Assembly: GCA_014526335.1 (NCBI GenBank)
Contig: JACTAT010000290.1
Location: forward strand, 362,579 to 426,578
Length of the DNA stretch: 64,000 bases
Source: Chrysaora quinquecirrha
Lineage: Eukaryota; Cnidaria; Scyphozoa; Semaeostomeae; Pelagiidae
Direction of reading: 5' to 3'
A program made the translations under genes and the position numbers. Below, piece by piece: positions 22,399 to 33,905 of the stretch. Below the pieces are notes generated by a model that had not been told where the DNA came from, made no database searches, and was given only the letters and a program-made list of their open reading frames with translations. Position 1 is the stretch's first letter. Each line of letters begins with the position of its first letter.

Positions 22399-22740
22399 CC
22401 CTGTTCACATTCGGCATTGTGATTTCAGAACTTTGGGGGGGGGGGGGTTGAATTTCACAATCAGTAGCAGCTAGCTGGAGAAAACATCGCTTGAAGGTGT
22501 AAAGCTCTAAGAATAACCTATACAGGGATTTGACGTCATAACCACGTCGCAAAGTCAGAAAGTGCTGTATTTCGATTGTCTTCAAATTTCTTCAGCGATG
22601 GCGCAAAAGCTTAGAATTGTGCTAATTAACAACTCTAAGAGCCATCATACCAGAAAAGGTGAGAAAGAATTTTCAGTTAAATATTAAACAGAAAAATTGG
22701 CCTTTTCTGATATATATATATATATATCGAAAAAGTGTTT
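22399..22740. other. Intron; G-tract, nothing coding
   Basis: A run of more than ten G bases lies at about 22,435-22,447, and a TA microsatellite at 22,710-22,727. No gene was seen. Confidence 0.5.
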
Positions 22741-23035
22741 GCTAAATTACGTGCCACACGTGATACAAAAGCCAATGTTTGCATATAATAAAATATGGCA
22801 CGTATAATATTTAATTTTGGCGCGTAGCTGGCCTTTGGACCTTAGCACGTAACAAATTATAGCACGTAGGCATGTTAGCGAGTTGACACGAATAAATCTT
22901 GGGTAAGTTTGCACGTAACGAAATATACCAAGTAAGCAAGTTTGCATGTTTAAAGCTTTGGTACATTGTCACGTAACAAAATATGGCACGTTGGCACGTA
23001 GGCACATTTGGAACAAATTGCACGTAATTCTTCAG
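22741..23035 (+). repeat. Cluster of GCACGTA / CACGTAACAAAATAT motifs
   Basis: About a dozen occurrences of CACGTA or near variants lie within 300 bp, several extended to CACGTAACAAAATATGGC. Spacing is irregular, so this is a very diverged minisatellite or a cluster of short motifs. No coding potential is supported. Confidence 0.65.
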
Positions 23036-23166
23036 ACTTGTCAAAAAGAAAAAAAGTCTGAGCAGTAAAAAATTTTTTTATGTTGAAAGAAACAGCGAAA
23101 ACATTTCCGGGCATACTTGATAGATTTTTTTTGTCTTGCAGTCCTTAAGAGTATGAACCTCAGAAA

Positions 23167-23277
23167 CAGACCGAAAAACTTGAAAAAGGCGGAATTTATA
23201 CCAAATGCGGATTCTAATTGATTTGTTTCGATCCAAAACTGGGTAGAAATTCCGCCTTTTTCAAGTGTTTTGGTCTG
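23167..23277. repeat. Hairpin with 31-bp arms and a 49-base loop
   Basis: The left arm 23,167-23,197 (CAGACCG...ACTTGAAAAAGGCGGAATTT) pairs with 23,247-23,277 with one mismatch region in the outer third. The inner 19-20 bases pair perfectly. It may be a mini foldback element or a structured transcript segment. Confidence 0.75.
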
Positions 23278-23940
23278 TGCCTGACATTTATACTCCAAGG
23301 AGTTTCAAACGGAAAAGCTTTCATGTCACTATGCCCAAAAAGAAATAATATAAAAAGGGACCAATCACGTAGGACGTAATTGCAATTGAAATTTCTCTTT
23401 GGTTCGCATTCATCTTACCAACCTACAATCCATGCTGGGAAGGGACGGGTAAGGAAACGATCATTGCCTGGGTTACTGAATTAATTAGTTTAGGAATAAA
23501 GGGTTTAATAAATCGACGAAGTTAGAATGCTATGCCCACTTGCGGTACTAAATGGACATCCAAGCAGCAAACGTTAAGATAAAAGCTATTCTTTTAGGAA
23601 AGTTTAGCATAATCAAGCTCACTAAGGAAATTTATGCTTATGATAAATATATCTGGACTTTATGTAGTAAAAGGAAATGCTCTTGCAAAACACAATTCTT
23701 TCCTCTCCCACAAGTCAATGTTGTCATTTATTGTGAAATGTGTGTATCATCAAATGGCACATATTTTCATAACATTTTTACACATTCATTATTGATTGCT
23801 GAGGAAAAAAGGCAGCTGATCTCAGACCATTGCTCGTTATGATGATCATAAATATCATCTCTGTGATCATAATATGCATCACCCTCATCATCATCATCAT
23901 AGCCATCATCACTATTGTCATTATCATCATCACGATCACC
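23278..23940. other. Intron; TCATCA-rich approach to a microsatellite
   Basis: There is no gene. From about 23,840 the sequence becomes a degenerate ATC/TCA repeat that leads into the hexanucleotide array. Confidence 0.5.
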
Positions 23941-24433
23941 AAAATCTTAATCTTAATCTTAATCTTAATCTTAATCTTAATCTTAATCTTAATCTCAATC
24001 TCAATCTCAATCTCAATCTCAATCTCAATCTCAATCTCAATCTCAATCTCAATCTCAATCTCAATCTCAATCTCAATCTCAATCCCAATCCCAATCCCAA
24101 TCCCAATCCCAATTCCGATTCCAATTCCAATTCAAATCCAAATCCCAATCCCAATCCCAATCCCAATCCCAATCTCAATCTCAATTTAAATCTCAATCTC
24201 AATCTCAATCTCAATCTCAATCTCAATCTCAATCTCAATCTCAATCTCAATCTCAATCTCAATCTCAATCTCAATCTCAATCTCAATCTCAATCTCAATC
24301 TCAATCTCAATCTCAATCTCAATCTCAATCTCAATCTCAATCTCAATCTTAATCTTAATCTTAATCTTAATCTTAATCTTAATCTTAATCTTAATCTTAA
24401 TCTTAATCTTAATCTCAATCTTAATCTTAATCT
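23941..24433 (+). repeat. Layered hexanucleotide array AATCTT / AATCTC / AATCCC
   Basis: About 80 hexamers are arranged almost symmetrically: AATCTT at both edges, AATCTC inside, AATCCC further in, and a degenerate AATTCC/AAATCC core near 24,106-24,140. Open frames in both orientations (Leu-Asn, Ile-Ser, Leu-Arg repeats) are a by-product of the period of six and not evidence of a gene. Confidence 0.95.
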
Positions 24434-24794
24434 GAAAATTCTATTCGTAAAAACGAAAAGTTTGTTTTCTTTGACATTTCTCTGCTTATCCCTACAGTGA
24501 GGGGGGTCGAAAATTTTCTTCATTTTCGAATTTTCTTCAAGTTGTTGAAACTAGCTTCAGCATCATTTCTAACAAAAATGAGATTAACCAAGTGCAAGTT
24601 TGTTGAAATTTATCAGCCAAACATAAAAGGTGCAGACGCAGATTGACACTTCTGTCCCTATTCTGTGATCACGTCTCGGAAGCTCGACTGAACTTCCTCA
24701 GCGGATTTAAACAAAAGGTGACTTAATCGATTTTCTGTTTTAGTATATACAGATTGCAATAAGCTTGTACAAATAAATAATCATTTTTGTTCAC
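24434..24794. other. Intron, no feature
   Basis: This lies between the hexanucleotide array and exon 9. Nothing was recognised. Confidence 0.5.
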
Positions 24795-24968
24795 CTTGAG
24801 AGCTAGCTTGTCTTTCTTTGCCGATAGTACCACTCTCCCCATTGCTACGACATCGTGTGACTATCCCTTCATCTGGAATACAATCTACTATTTTTTTTAC
24901 AGGTCGGTTAGTGATTCTTGAATCTGTTTTACATCCTTTCATGTCTCCCGCATAACCACCATCTCCAC
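24795..24968 (-). CDS. Exon 9: Gly-rich, Cys-containing module
   Basis: The acceptor is tttttcag before GTGGAGATGG and the donor is GTGAAC after TCTCAAG. The exon is 174 nt and symmetric phase 1-1. The peptide begins GDGGYAGDMKGCKTDSRIT, continues PVKKIVDCIPDEGIVTRC and ends SNGESGTIGKERQASSQ. It is the last of the Gly-rich series and has three Cys. Gly-rich loops alternate with short strands, as in beta-helix-like or collagen-like extracellular proteins. Confidence 0.88.
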
Positions 24969-25622
24969 CTGAAAAATCGAAATGAAAATTATATTCGCAT
25001 CGTTTTAGTTAAATTTGAAGAAGTAAGAGCCAAGTTATTTCAAAAACATAGCTGCCAATTCTTGACACACAAAATCTGACTGCAGATATTAATAAACGCG
25101 GATGCTTGGTACAAGTAGTTATTTAACTACAAGTCTATTATCATTTTAATTATGGTGAAATAAATCAAGTGAAAGATGAGCTCTAAAACAATAAGTATAT
25201 TAAGGGGCCCCTTGCCACTGAATTTTCAAGATTTCTTGAAGATATGCTTTTTCGATTATCACCTTATATTATGTAAAATTAATGATTTTCACAACAGATT
25301 TCTTATAATTATAACATTGTAGTAGATATTCTACCATTTTCAGGAAGCACTGAAAATTTTTCTACCTAGCAACCTTTTCTAGGGACAAAAAATTCAACTA
25401 CACCCCTCCCCTGATGTAATTTTTTTGCATTTGATTTTCAGCTCTATCTACTCCCTATGGCACCCTCATTTGTCGCTGATTTACTGCCTCGAGCCTTCGA
25501 ACCCTTATTTTGTCACCATCTTTCGGTTGCAATGGTCGCAAGTCTTCCGCAATATTGAATGTCTTATCTTTGTCGTATTAGAATCCCTAGAACATAGTCA
25601 AAAGAAAAAGAAGAAGACACTT
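24969..25622. other. Intron, no gene seen
   Basis: AT-rich sequence with a plus-strand frame at 25,425-25,697 that overlaps the inverted repeat below and has no domain. Confidence 0.45.
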
Positions 25623-25764
25623 CTGCAAAGTGATTTCGTGTTTGTAAATGTTTGTGAATTTTTATGGAGTTGTTATAGCAAAAAACATCAAAATTGAATT
25701 TGGTTGAACAAATAGAACTCTAGCCAAAGCTACAAACATTTACAAACACGAAATCACTTTGCAG
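25623..25764. repeat. Perfect 33-bp inverted repeat with a 76-bp spacer
   Basis: The arms 25,623-25,655 and 25,732-25,764 are exact reverse complements, beginning CTGCAAAGTGATTTCGTG. Perfection contrasts with the decay around it, so it is young or under constraint. It lies just upstream of the helicase relic and could be the end of a mobile element or a processed hairpin. Confidence 0.9.
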
Positions 25765-25834
25765 AACCTCAAAACAGGTCACAAGACAATAATAACAAGA
25801 GTGAAGCAGCAACTTGGATTTCTTGGATGAATGT

Positions 25835-26105
25835 GAAACTTTTAACAATGCAATTTCCAATCATCCTTGGATGGGCGCTCGCAGTTCACAAAGAGCAAGG
25901 AATGACACTAGGCAATGCTTACGTTCAATAGAATAGAACGTAACAATTGAATAGAACGTAACAATAGAACGTAACAAGTCAATCGTTGCAAGTGCACGAG
26001 CGTATGTTGCAATATCACGTTACAGTGAATCCAACATAGATCTCGTCATAACAGAGTGTGAACAACTCAAGCTTCTAAAAACAACAGACTCACGCTGGAT
26101 CTGAA
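25835..26105 (+). pseudogene. PIF1-like helicase C-terminal fragment (Helitron/Helentron)
   Basis: One frame reads QFPIILGWALAVHKEQGMTL and ends in a stop at 25,930. After a short duplicated GAATAGAACGTAACAA stretch, another frame gives ASARAYVAISRYSES and NIDLVITECEQLKLL. These fit the last helicase motifs of PIF1-type proteins (HK.QG.TL and YVALSR). The N-terminal helicase motifs and the Rep nuclease are absent. Confidence 0.7.
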
Positions 26106-26269
26106 GGATTTAAAGCAATCTTTCTTGAAAAAAGCAGATATTTTGGAACAAATTATCGCAATTCTTCGTGTCTATAAAACAATATAAACCAGACTGGATG
26201 ATAAAGACAATTACCAACAACAGCATCTACATCCAGTATTAAAAGAACACATGCGAGCATCTATTTTGA

Positions 26270-26460
26270 CCATTCACACTCTTTGAGATGCACAAGCACG
26301 AAGACCATTATCGGAAGTTAGTAGGAACAGAAGCAGCACAGTGGAATGATTGCATGAATTGCATCGACAATATGGGTTCATATTGTGGAGAACTTACGCT
26401 GATTGCATTGTCAAATGTATTCAACCGAACAATTAACAGCTACGAAAATTTCATCAGCCA
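26270..26460 (+). pseudogene. OTU-like protease fragment
   Basis: The frame starting at 26,288 reads HYRKLVGTEAAQWNDCMNC then IDNMGSYCGELTLIALSNVF. The W/Y-x-GE-L-x-L-x-ALS pattern is the C-terminal part of OTU cysteine-protease domains. The active-site Cys region is missing. Its closeness to the helicase relic fits Helentron-type Helitrons, which are known to carry OTU domains. Confidence 0.5.
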
Positions 26461-27599
26461 AGCAAGCAACGCGTTCTTCTTCAATAATCTATTAAATGAT
26501 CTGTTTTCTTTTAATTTTCCTCTTTGAGTATAATCTATATAATTTTTGCCCATTTCAGTTAATAGAGTGCAGTGGTTTGCCATATCAGTAAAAATTTCAC
26601 GTTGATATCTTGTTCCATCAAGGAGTAATTCTCCTCCCAAATCACAGTTGACCACGTCAGCTGATTACCATAAATTTGCATATTTAATTGCTACAAAGAA
26701 TTTCATGTTGATTTGTGTTGGATAGATTGCTACACACTCTACGATTCCGGACAAAACTCCATGAGACTTCCATAAACTTTCATCAATTTAGAAATAATCT
26801 GTACAAAATAGGAACAAAATGAATTCCCCTGTCCCCCAACACAATGCTGGGTTTCTTTAATGTTTTACAGGTTGTCTTTTGCTTTCATCTCTTTTTTTTC
26901 GAAAAGAACATTGATTTTGGGGAGGGGGATTTGTTTGGAAAGAAGAGCATTTTTTTTTGTCTCATTGGTTTTTTCCGGGATTGTAGGAACAAAGTTTTGG
27001 ACACCTGTCTCATGCCAGAGAGAAATGATAGAGCATTTTCACTTATCCTTACTTCAGTGTCAAGTTGCCCCTTAAAAAGATAAATAACACTTGGGTAGGT
27101 CTTCACAATCCTCAGAGATTAAACGTCACAAACAGACAAAAATACCTAAACAAGGCCAAGGCCTCTTGTGTTACGAGTTAGAGCTCTGGTGCTACTGATG
27201 GCAAAGTCTATACGCTATTTTAGACTCCCAGGTTCTCAGTCAACATTAGAATAATGTTAAGGGTTCAGTTAACAAATATTGTCAAGATCTGGATGCATTA
27301 AGCTAGTGTTGCTTATCAATTTTTCTGTGCCTATTGTACGGTGTCTTGCTTTACGTGTTGGAAACGGCCCAAAACCTTTTGATACGAGGCCGACAGCATT
27401 TGGATAAGGATAAATTCTCACCCATTTTCTAAAATTGTAATAATTCATTAATCCCATTAGTCAAATGACGGATTTCTACCATGTTGGATCACAACCTCTT
27501 CTCAGCAACGCGTAGCAATGCAAACGTTTCTGTAGAATTTATCGCTGCCGTTCGACTAAGAAACTCGCTGAGGCATCTACAGTACTAGTGTTTTAGTCT
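26461..27599. other. Intron, no gene seen
   Basis: Open frames on both strands (26,440-26,655 minus, 26,844-27,106 in three frames) lack domains and splice support. T-rich and G-rich runs lie at 26,880-26,970. Confidence 0.4.
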
Positions 27600-28590
27600 G
27601 CCTTTATAAGTGAAATACTTAGGCTTAACCATTGACAACAAGCTTACATGGGAAAAACATATTAATCAAGTTGGCACAAGTATTATCAAATATGCCTCTA
27701 TCTTCAAAAAAAAACATCACCTGACTTCAAAAGAAATGTTTAAAATCTCTATACAATGCCTTCATACAATCAAAGATTGACTATGCCCTTGAAATTTACG
27801 GCGATACTTCTACTAAACTTGTAAACCGTCTGCAAGTTCAACAAAATCGTATACTGAAAATCTTTCAATTTAAAAACCGATTAGCATCAACAAATAAATT
27901 ACATTACGACTTTGAAACGTTAAAATTTAAAGATCAATATGAGCTAAAAGTGTTAAAAATCATGCACTCTTTCACACATAACAAAGATAATCTCCCAGAG
28001 GTATTCCATAATTTCTTTAAAGCAAATTCAACAATACATGCTTACTCTACAAGACACAATGATCTCTACAAAATACCTAAAACGCGCACATGCTCAGGTG
28101 AGCGGGCAATAATAGTAAAAGGAGCCAAACTCTGGAACAAGCAGAAATCAGAAATTAGGAGAATCAAATCACAAAATGAGTATATCAAACATCTGAAAAA
28201 TGAAAAATTAAGCTCATATATTTGAGAATTTATAATAATTATTAGCTCAATAACCCATTGATTAATTTGCTATTTTTAATTATTCCTATTGACTTTGGCT
28301 TGTTACAAGCCAGGTTTTGCTGTAGTTACAGTTATTTGCTTATTAGCTGTTATCTTTAGTTAATTAAATATTTTAATATTTGGACTTGCTTTTTCTTTTT
28401 TAAATTTATTTTGAATTAAACATTTTGTGTTCAATCTGTATTAATTGTTTTAACTTAGTATATAAGCAAGCGCCCCAGAATCGATAAGCTTTGCTTCTTC
28501 TGGGGCGTATGTAAACTTATGTAGTCACTTACTGTAACTAATATGTTGTCATGAATCAGAATTATTATTATTATTATTATTATTATTCCT
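27600..28590 (+). mobile_element. 3' end of a CR1/L2-like LINE with an ATT microsatellite tail
   Basis: Frames in order give KYLGLTIDNKLTWEKHINQV, then LQVQQNRILKIFQFKNR, then LKVLKIMHSFTHNKDNLPEV, SGERAIIVKGAKLWN and a C-terminus ending at the stop at 28,223. This is the segment after the YADD core of CR1/L2-like reverse transcriptases. A 3' untranslated stretch of about 340 bp ends in (ATT)n at 28,561-28,587, and such short tandem tails are typical of these LINEs. It is 5'-truncated and frameshifted. Confidence 0.85.
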
Positions 28591-30247
28591 CATTCGCCTC
28601 GTTTATTCAGTACAAGATTGTTGTGTGGGGTCTCATCTATGACATCTACACGAAGCTTATCTATATCTTACAAAGGTAACTAGTTTGAGCCATTTTTCCA
28701 ATAATTTTGCTGCTCTTTCTGCCCTTATTTTTTCTGGTTTTAAAATTCTTAACTTATATGGTTATCCTGCTTCAAACTTATTTCTTTTATGTATGAGTGT
28801 GTCAGCAATATATCTCCTACATCATTTCACGGCTACTTTACTTTGCTGTCATCTGTTCATTAATATGACAAAAGGAAGGCATTTAAGGGTGACATTTTTT
28901 CAAGCGGGGATTACTTTGCAGTATGGATTAGAATGTGTCTACAGGTACCAAATCCTGGAATGACATTCCTATTTTCATCAAGAAATGTCTCTCAAATATG
29001 TAGCAAATGTGTTCTCAAGATAAAGGGACCATTTCAAGTTGATAATGACCAGCTTCCTGCGAATGATTCACCTGATTATGACCCATTGCAGTTTGTCAAT
29101 CTAATTATTCACTGTCTGAATCGGCAATTTGGCTGGAGGTACACGATGGAGGAGGATATTTCAGGCAAAACAATGGAAATCGGAGCATAGGGAAATTATG
29201 AAGGCATCTATAGAACCTACGATGTCAAAAATGATACCAGTGAATAAAGCAACCCCGAAAATCGTATAAACTCGACAATCTTTATGTAGGAGTCATCTAG
29301 CATACTGGATAAAAAAAGACAATGGCCACTGAAAGTGTTGGAACGCTTGTACTAAAATCACATTGACAACTTGCTATTGCTTCAACCTCCTCCTTCTCCC
29401 TCCCCCTTGAACAATGTTATTTAGCACTAAAATTTCCAGCTTATTCTGGCCTCGCACAATTGCTAAAAGAATCATCAACAGTCTCAACATTGTTTGAGGG
29501 GGGGGGGGGATTACTCTCGAATATGCTAGATTTACCGAAAATGTCAGTGATTAATAGAAAAAATCTTGGTTATTCCAGCCACATTTGGCATCCATTCGTT
29601 CTCCCTTCTAACACATACTTGTATTAATTGCAGTCTATGAGTTCGATATGAAACTTGTATGTTGCGAATTTTTAAATGAAATAAAACTGAAACTGAAACT
29701 TGCTCTTCCCGATTTTTTGTAATCATTGCTTGTGATCTTGTATTGAAAGGGTATTCTTTTTGTAGTATCCTGTCTGTCAGTCTGAAGATGATTGATGAAT
29801 CAATGGACACATGCCAAAACTTAAATTTGTTTTTATTTCGTCGGAATTGTGATTGAAACGCTCCTATCGCGAGGACGCCTTTATTAGCTTCCTTATACAA
29901 CTCGGAAATAAGAACAGAATGTTTGTGCCCTCTACAGACAAATTGCATTTTTGTTAGACAAAAGAAGCTCTGCAATAAATCCAGCTTTGATGCAAACATG
30001 GATGTCATTTTGTATCAAAAATGGTGTAGCCAGTCGAGATGTTTTTTTTGCTTTAGAATATCAGTATTTAATCAGATAATACGTTTTATATATCTAAACA
30101 TGCTCTGCAAATAAACACGTTGTCCGTGAAAAATAGTTAGACGAAATGAAGCAGTTGCAATATAGTTCATTGAGCTTTTTATATAGCCAATTAACAATGA
30201 TAATTATATACCACCAATATTCTTGAAGATGAAATTAGTGTTCTTAC
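28591..30247. other. Intron, no gene recognised
   Basis: Adjacent plus-strand frames at 28,685-28,963 and 28,933-29,190 (with DYDPLQFVNLIIHCLN) are open, but I recognise no family. They might be a host fragment or a retroelement piece. A run of G lies at 29,500-29,509. A minus-strand frame at 29,544-30,008 has no domain. Confidence 0.35.
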
Positions 30248-30379
30248 CATTTCCTGGTTTTCCAGGAGACGAATCTTCTGGGCCTTTATTTCCTTTGCAT
30301 CCAGTTATCTGAAGCTTCATGGCAATAAGTCTTGTGTTATTTACTATAACTTTTATCTCTCCAGCAGCTCCACCGTTTC
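30248..30379 (-). CDS. Exon 8: Gly-rich module
   Basis: The acceptor is tctttag before GAAACGG and the donor is GTAAGA after AAATG. The exon is 132 nt, symmetric phase 1-1. The peptide is NGGAAGEIKVIVNNTRL, then IAMKLQITGCKGNKG and PEDSSPGKPGN. GG-rich loops flank strands of the IKVIVNN type. It is interchangeable in phase with exons 7 and 9, as expected for duplicated modules. Confidence 0.9.
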
Positions 30380-33159
30380 CTAAAGAAGTTTAGGAAAAAT
30401 TGATTACACCAATCTAGTTTAAAGATGTTATATATTGTTTCGAAATGCGTGTTGAGGCATGGCAAAATATGATTTATTGTTTTCAGGGAGAAGGAGCGGA
30501 ACAAAGATGCGAAACATTTTTAGAAATTTTTTCCCGCAATTAAGCCTTACACTCATTATGAAGTTTTTTAAGATATCATTTTTTGGCAAAGACATGACAA
30601 GCAGACGGTGGCATAGGTTGCTTCATCTTTTATGAACTTAGCTCACAAAGGCATGAGCTGACCGCTTACATAGTTCTCTATGTTACAAAATGACGAAGTG
30701 TACTCTCTTTGTTCCTACTGAAAAAATCTATTGGAGATTCAAAGGTGATTAAAACAAAAGGCAAGAGTTTAACGATTTTGAGTTGCATTTCAGGTATTTC
30801 CCTAATAAGGATACCTTTAATGACGTTAAGACAATGATATAGCGACGAAGTCGCTGATTGTCTGACTCGAAATAATTGACATTGTTCTCAGAGGGGAATG
30901 TTTCTTTCAAAGCTAATTGCTTCATAGAATGGAAGTATACAAGTTTTAAGGCCATATCAAAGCAAAAATTTTCGAGAAAAGTTCTAATTCTTTTAGCCCA
31001 AAACCTCCAATACAGACCAATGATTATAAAAGAAAAGAAATCATTCAATCTATCTCATAAAAATTATCTTCAAATTCGATCTTCCTTCAAAAATTTTCCC
31101 AATGCCCGTAGTGAGCCTTATAATAGAAATTTCTCTTTGTTTTCCAGTATTTCAGCTCGAGTAGTTTATAAAACTCAATGCATGTGATTTCGCCTTTAAC
31201 CATCCTTCTTCAGCAACTCGCTAATAGACTAATTATGACTAAAAGATGAAGCTGCTGCCATGAATGAGACATTAAAGCCATCACTGCCGTCGCTGCCAAA
31301 TTGTCAATGCATGCGTGTTTTGTACTAACGACTTTGCCGTTGGTCGATGGATTTGCTTGCTAACATCCTCAGTATATTTTCCTAACCGCACACGTATAGG
31401 CCTAACTGCGCGTATGTCTAAAAAATATTTTATCTGCTTTTTTGAGTTTTGAATTTTGAATAGACTCTTCTCCTTTATATTGTCAAATGCTTCAAAACAT
31501 ACATGCATATTATGTACAATTTTTGCATGTTGTTTCATTTAGTTATTTAAAGTCAATGTTTATTTATTCCTTCTTTTCTTCTCTAGCACTAAATAAGGAA
31601 TTGTAAGTTTTCTTATTCAGGCCTGAGCTCTGTCAAGGTATGCTAGGTGTATAGTATTGTAATATTTTAACAGACATATTCCTCTTGGACTTAAGCCTTT
31701 CTATGGTTTTATCTTCAAAGACCTGTTAGTATACTTTCCAACATTTATATTTTATATTTATTTTATATTGCTTGCATATTTTCCCATTTGTAATTGCAGG
31801 TCTTATCAATTGTCCTAGCTTTATACATATATAAAGGCTGCCTTATTTATCATGTAATAATTTCATTGATTGATTTTAGGCTTTGTAGAGTTTCATGTGT
31901 ACTATTTGGTCCTTTTACTGCAATTACGAACAATTAGGGTCTTATTAAGATTAATCTTAAATCTTAATCTGGATTGAATTACGTTAGGTTAGATTAAGAC
32001 AAGAAGACTCAAGGGTAATTAAGCTAAATTAAGTTAGGTTGGAATTTATCATTAGGTAAGGGGTGAGCAAAGATCATTTTGTATCTCATAGTTGGTTTCT
32101 GTTTCGATCTTTTATTACTTTACTAAGTAAATTCTTTTATTAAAGACATTTTCTCTTTATGTCCATTTCGCTGTGATCCAGCCTCTCTGGAGGTTTCTAA
32201 CTATACTTCTATTTATAACTACTTATAAAGAATAGTAAACTTCCATCTTTTCATGAAAACTTCCAGGTAAGGTATGATACCAGTAGGAGTAACGTCTTGA
32301 TGCCTTTTTAGATTTTTTGTTAAGACAAGATGGCTTCCGCGATGCCATGACAACAATCTAGTGATTTTACTGAAATGATTTTACTTGTTTCGATTACATT
32401 CTTTGACAAGGTAGCTGATATAGTTATAAATGAATTGTGGTTTACGTATTTCAAAATTATTTAGAATTCGATTCAAAACATCAGCAACATCGTATCTTGC
32501 GAATAAAATGGCAATGCCGAACGTGAAACGTTGCCGTAGTTTTTATTGTGCTCTTAATTTTCCTCTTCCAAGTCTGCTTTTTTAAAAATGTCTAACGTCG
32601 CAGCTAATAGCCTTAAAAATAAAAAATATTTTCCTGTTGTTTTGTGTGAGCAATTTTTTCTACTATTCCTTCAACCTTTTTTCATAAACCGAAGTCCACT
32701 CTTCCTTTCATCTTTCTTCCTAAGCCTAATTCCAAACAACTTCGCATAATGGCAAAGTGTCATTGTTCCTTTCGGATCTGAAAACAGAACAATCCTGGTT
32801 GGAACCCGATAATCATTACGTTAAGAGATCGTAATTTAAGTTGAGGCTTCTCAAATTTTGACTAAACGAGAAGCTATTATTTGCAATATTGTTAAAATAT
32901 TCGCCAAAAACAATTTCAGATCTGGACTCAGAATCTGCTGTTGACTGTACTTTTTTCACTATGGCGGAAAATCGTTAAACAAGTAAATTAATTTAGCTTA
33001 TTACAGTTAATTGATAAAAGCAATACAAAAATGCAACGTAAATTATCGATATATAATAAAACTACATAATAAAACTAGAAGAAATGGCTTTAATACAGAT
33101 TGAAATATTTTTGTATGTTTATGCTGAGCAAAAAATATAATTGAAAAAATGTGTGCCAC
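30380..33159. other. Intron of 2.8 kb, no gene seen
   Basis: AT-rich sequence. A stretch near 31,940-32,060 is enriched in TTAAG/TTAGG-like short motifs without regular period. Open frames at 30,749-31,187 are antisense to each other and carry no domain. Confidence 0.45.
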
Positions 33160-33283
33160 CTGGTTTTCCTGCTGCACCAGCATCTCCACCAGAGCCACCT
33201 TTGCCAGGTTTGCGTGTTATTTTTATTGTGTTTTCACAACCTGTTGTACCAATCTTTTTACAACCAATTGTGCAGGATCCCTC
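33160..33283 (-). CDS. Exon 7: Cys-rich start and collagen-like GG repeat
   Basis: The acceptor is aaataag before GAGGGATCC (an alternative AG three bases on keeps the frame) and the donor is GTGGCA after AAACCAG. The phase is 0 in, 1 out. The peptide runs EGSCTIGCKKIGTTGCENT, then IKITRKPGKGGSGGDAGAAG and KPG. Three Cys in the first half suggest disulfides. The Gly pattern is GG-rich rather than strict Gly-X-Y. Confidence 0.88.
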
Positions 33284-33524
33284 CTTATTTAAAGAAGACA
33301 ATTCCAGTGCATAGTTAATTGTTCAAATGCATAGTAACACAAAAATACCGATTTGTAATCTAATTTAACTATAACAAAAAATGCATTGAGGAGAATTCAC
33401 AGCCAGACCATTTCCTACAGCAAAGACGTGCATAGTCAATGACTGCTTGTTCAAGTCTTGCAATGGCGTACTTAATATCTGAATCCAGCTTATTCATTTA
33501 TTTATTTTAAGGAACGTGTCTTAC

Positions 33525-33634
33525 TTCTCCTTTATTGCCTTTTTGCCCATTTCCTCCATCCCCTCCTTTTAGTCCATCGGCTCCTTTCGTCTCAATATTC
33601 AATTTTCCGCTACCAGTTATTAAACCAATAACAA
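33525..33634 (-). CDS. Exon 6: short strand plus Gly-X-Y-like run
   Basis: The acceptor is tttttag before TTGTTATTGG and the donor is GTAAGA after GGAGAA. The phase is 1 in, 0 out. The 36 codons read VIGLITGSGKLNIETKGADG then LKGGDGGNGQKGNKGE. The second half has Gly at nearly every third position. The introns on both sides are only 240-270 bp, the shortest in the gene. Confidence 0.9.
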
Positions 33635-33905
33635 CTAAAAAATACGTTAATGAACAAAATTACTTTAGAGCAATTAAATACTTTTTCAAGTACCTATTAT
33701 ATATAATCACTGATAAAGCATGAATCAAGCATTAAGTATTAAGCACGTGGGTTTTTATCTTTCATTGAAGGACCTTAAAGGCGATTTTCTTATTTCATTT
33801 GACAATCCTAGAGCTTTTTCAAAGCGGTTTATTGATGCACCAATTGGGATTATTTTTCAACAAATGTCAATTATACTTATTTTCATAAAACCTCTAGAAA
33901 CAAAC

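Noticed and set aside
23830..24523. Long open frames of Leu-Asn, Ile-Ser or Leu-Arg repeats
   Set aside because: They arise on both strands from a hexanucleotide array whose period is a multiple of three.
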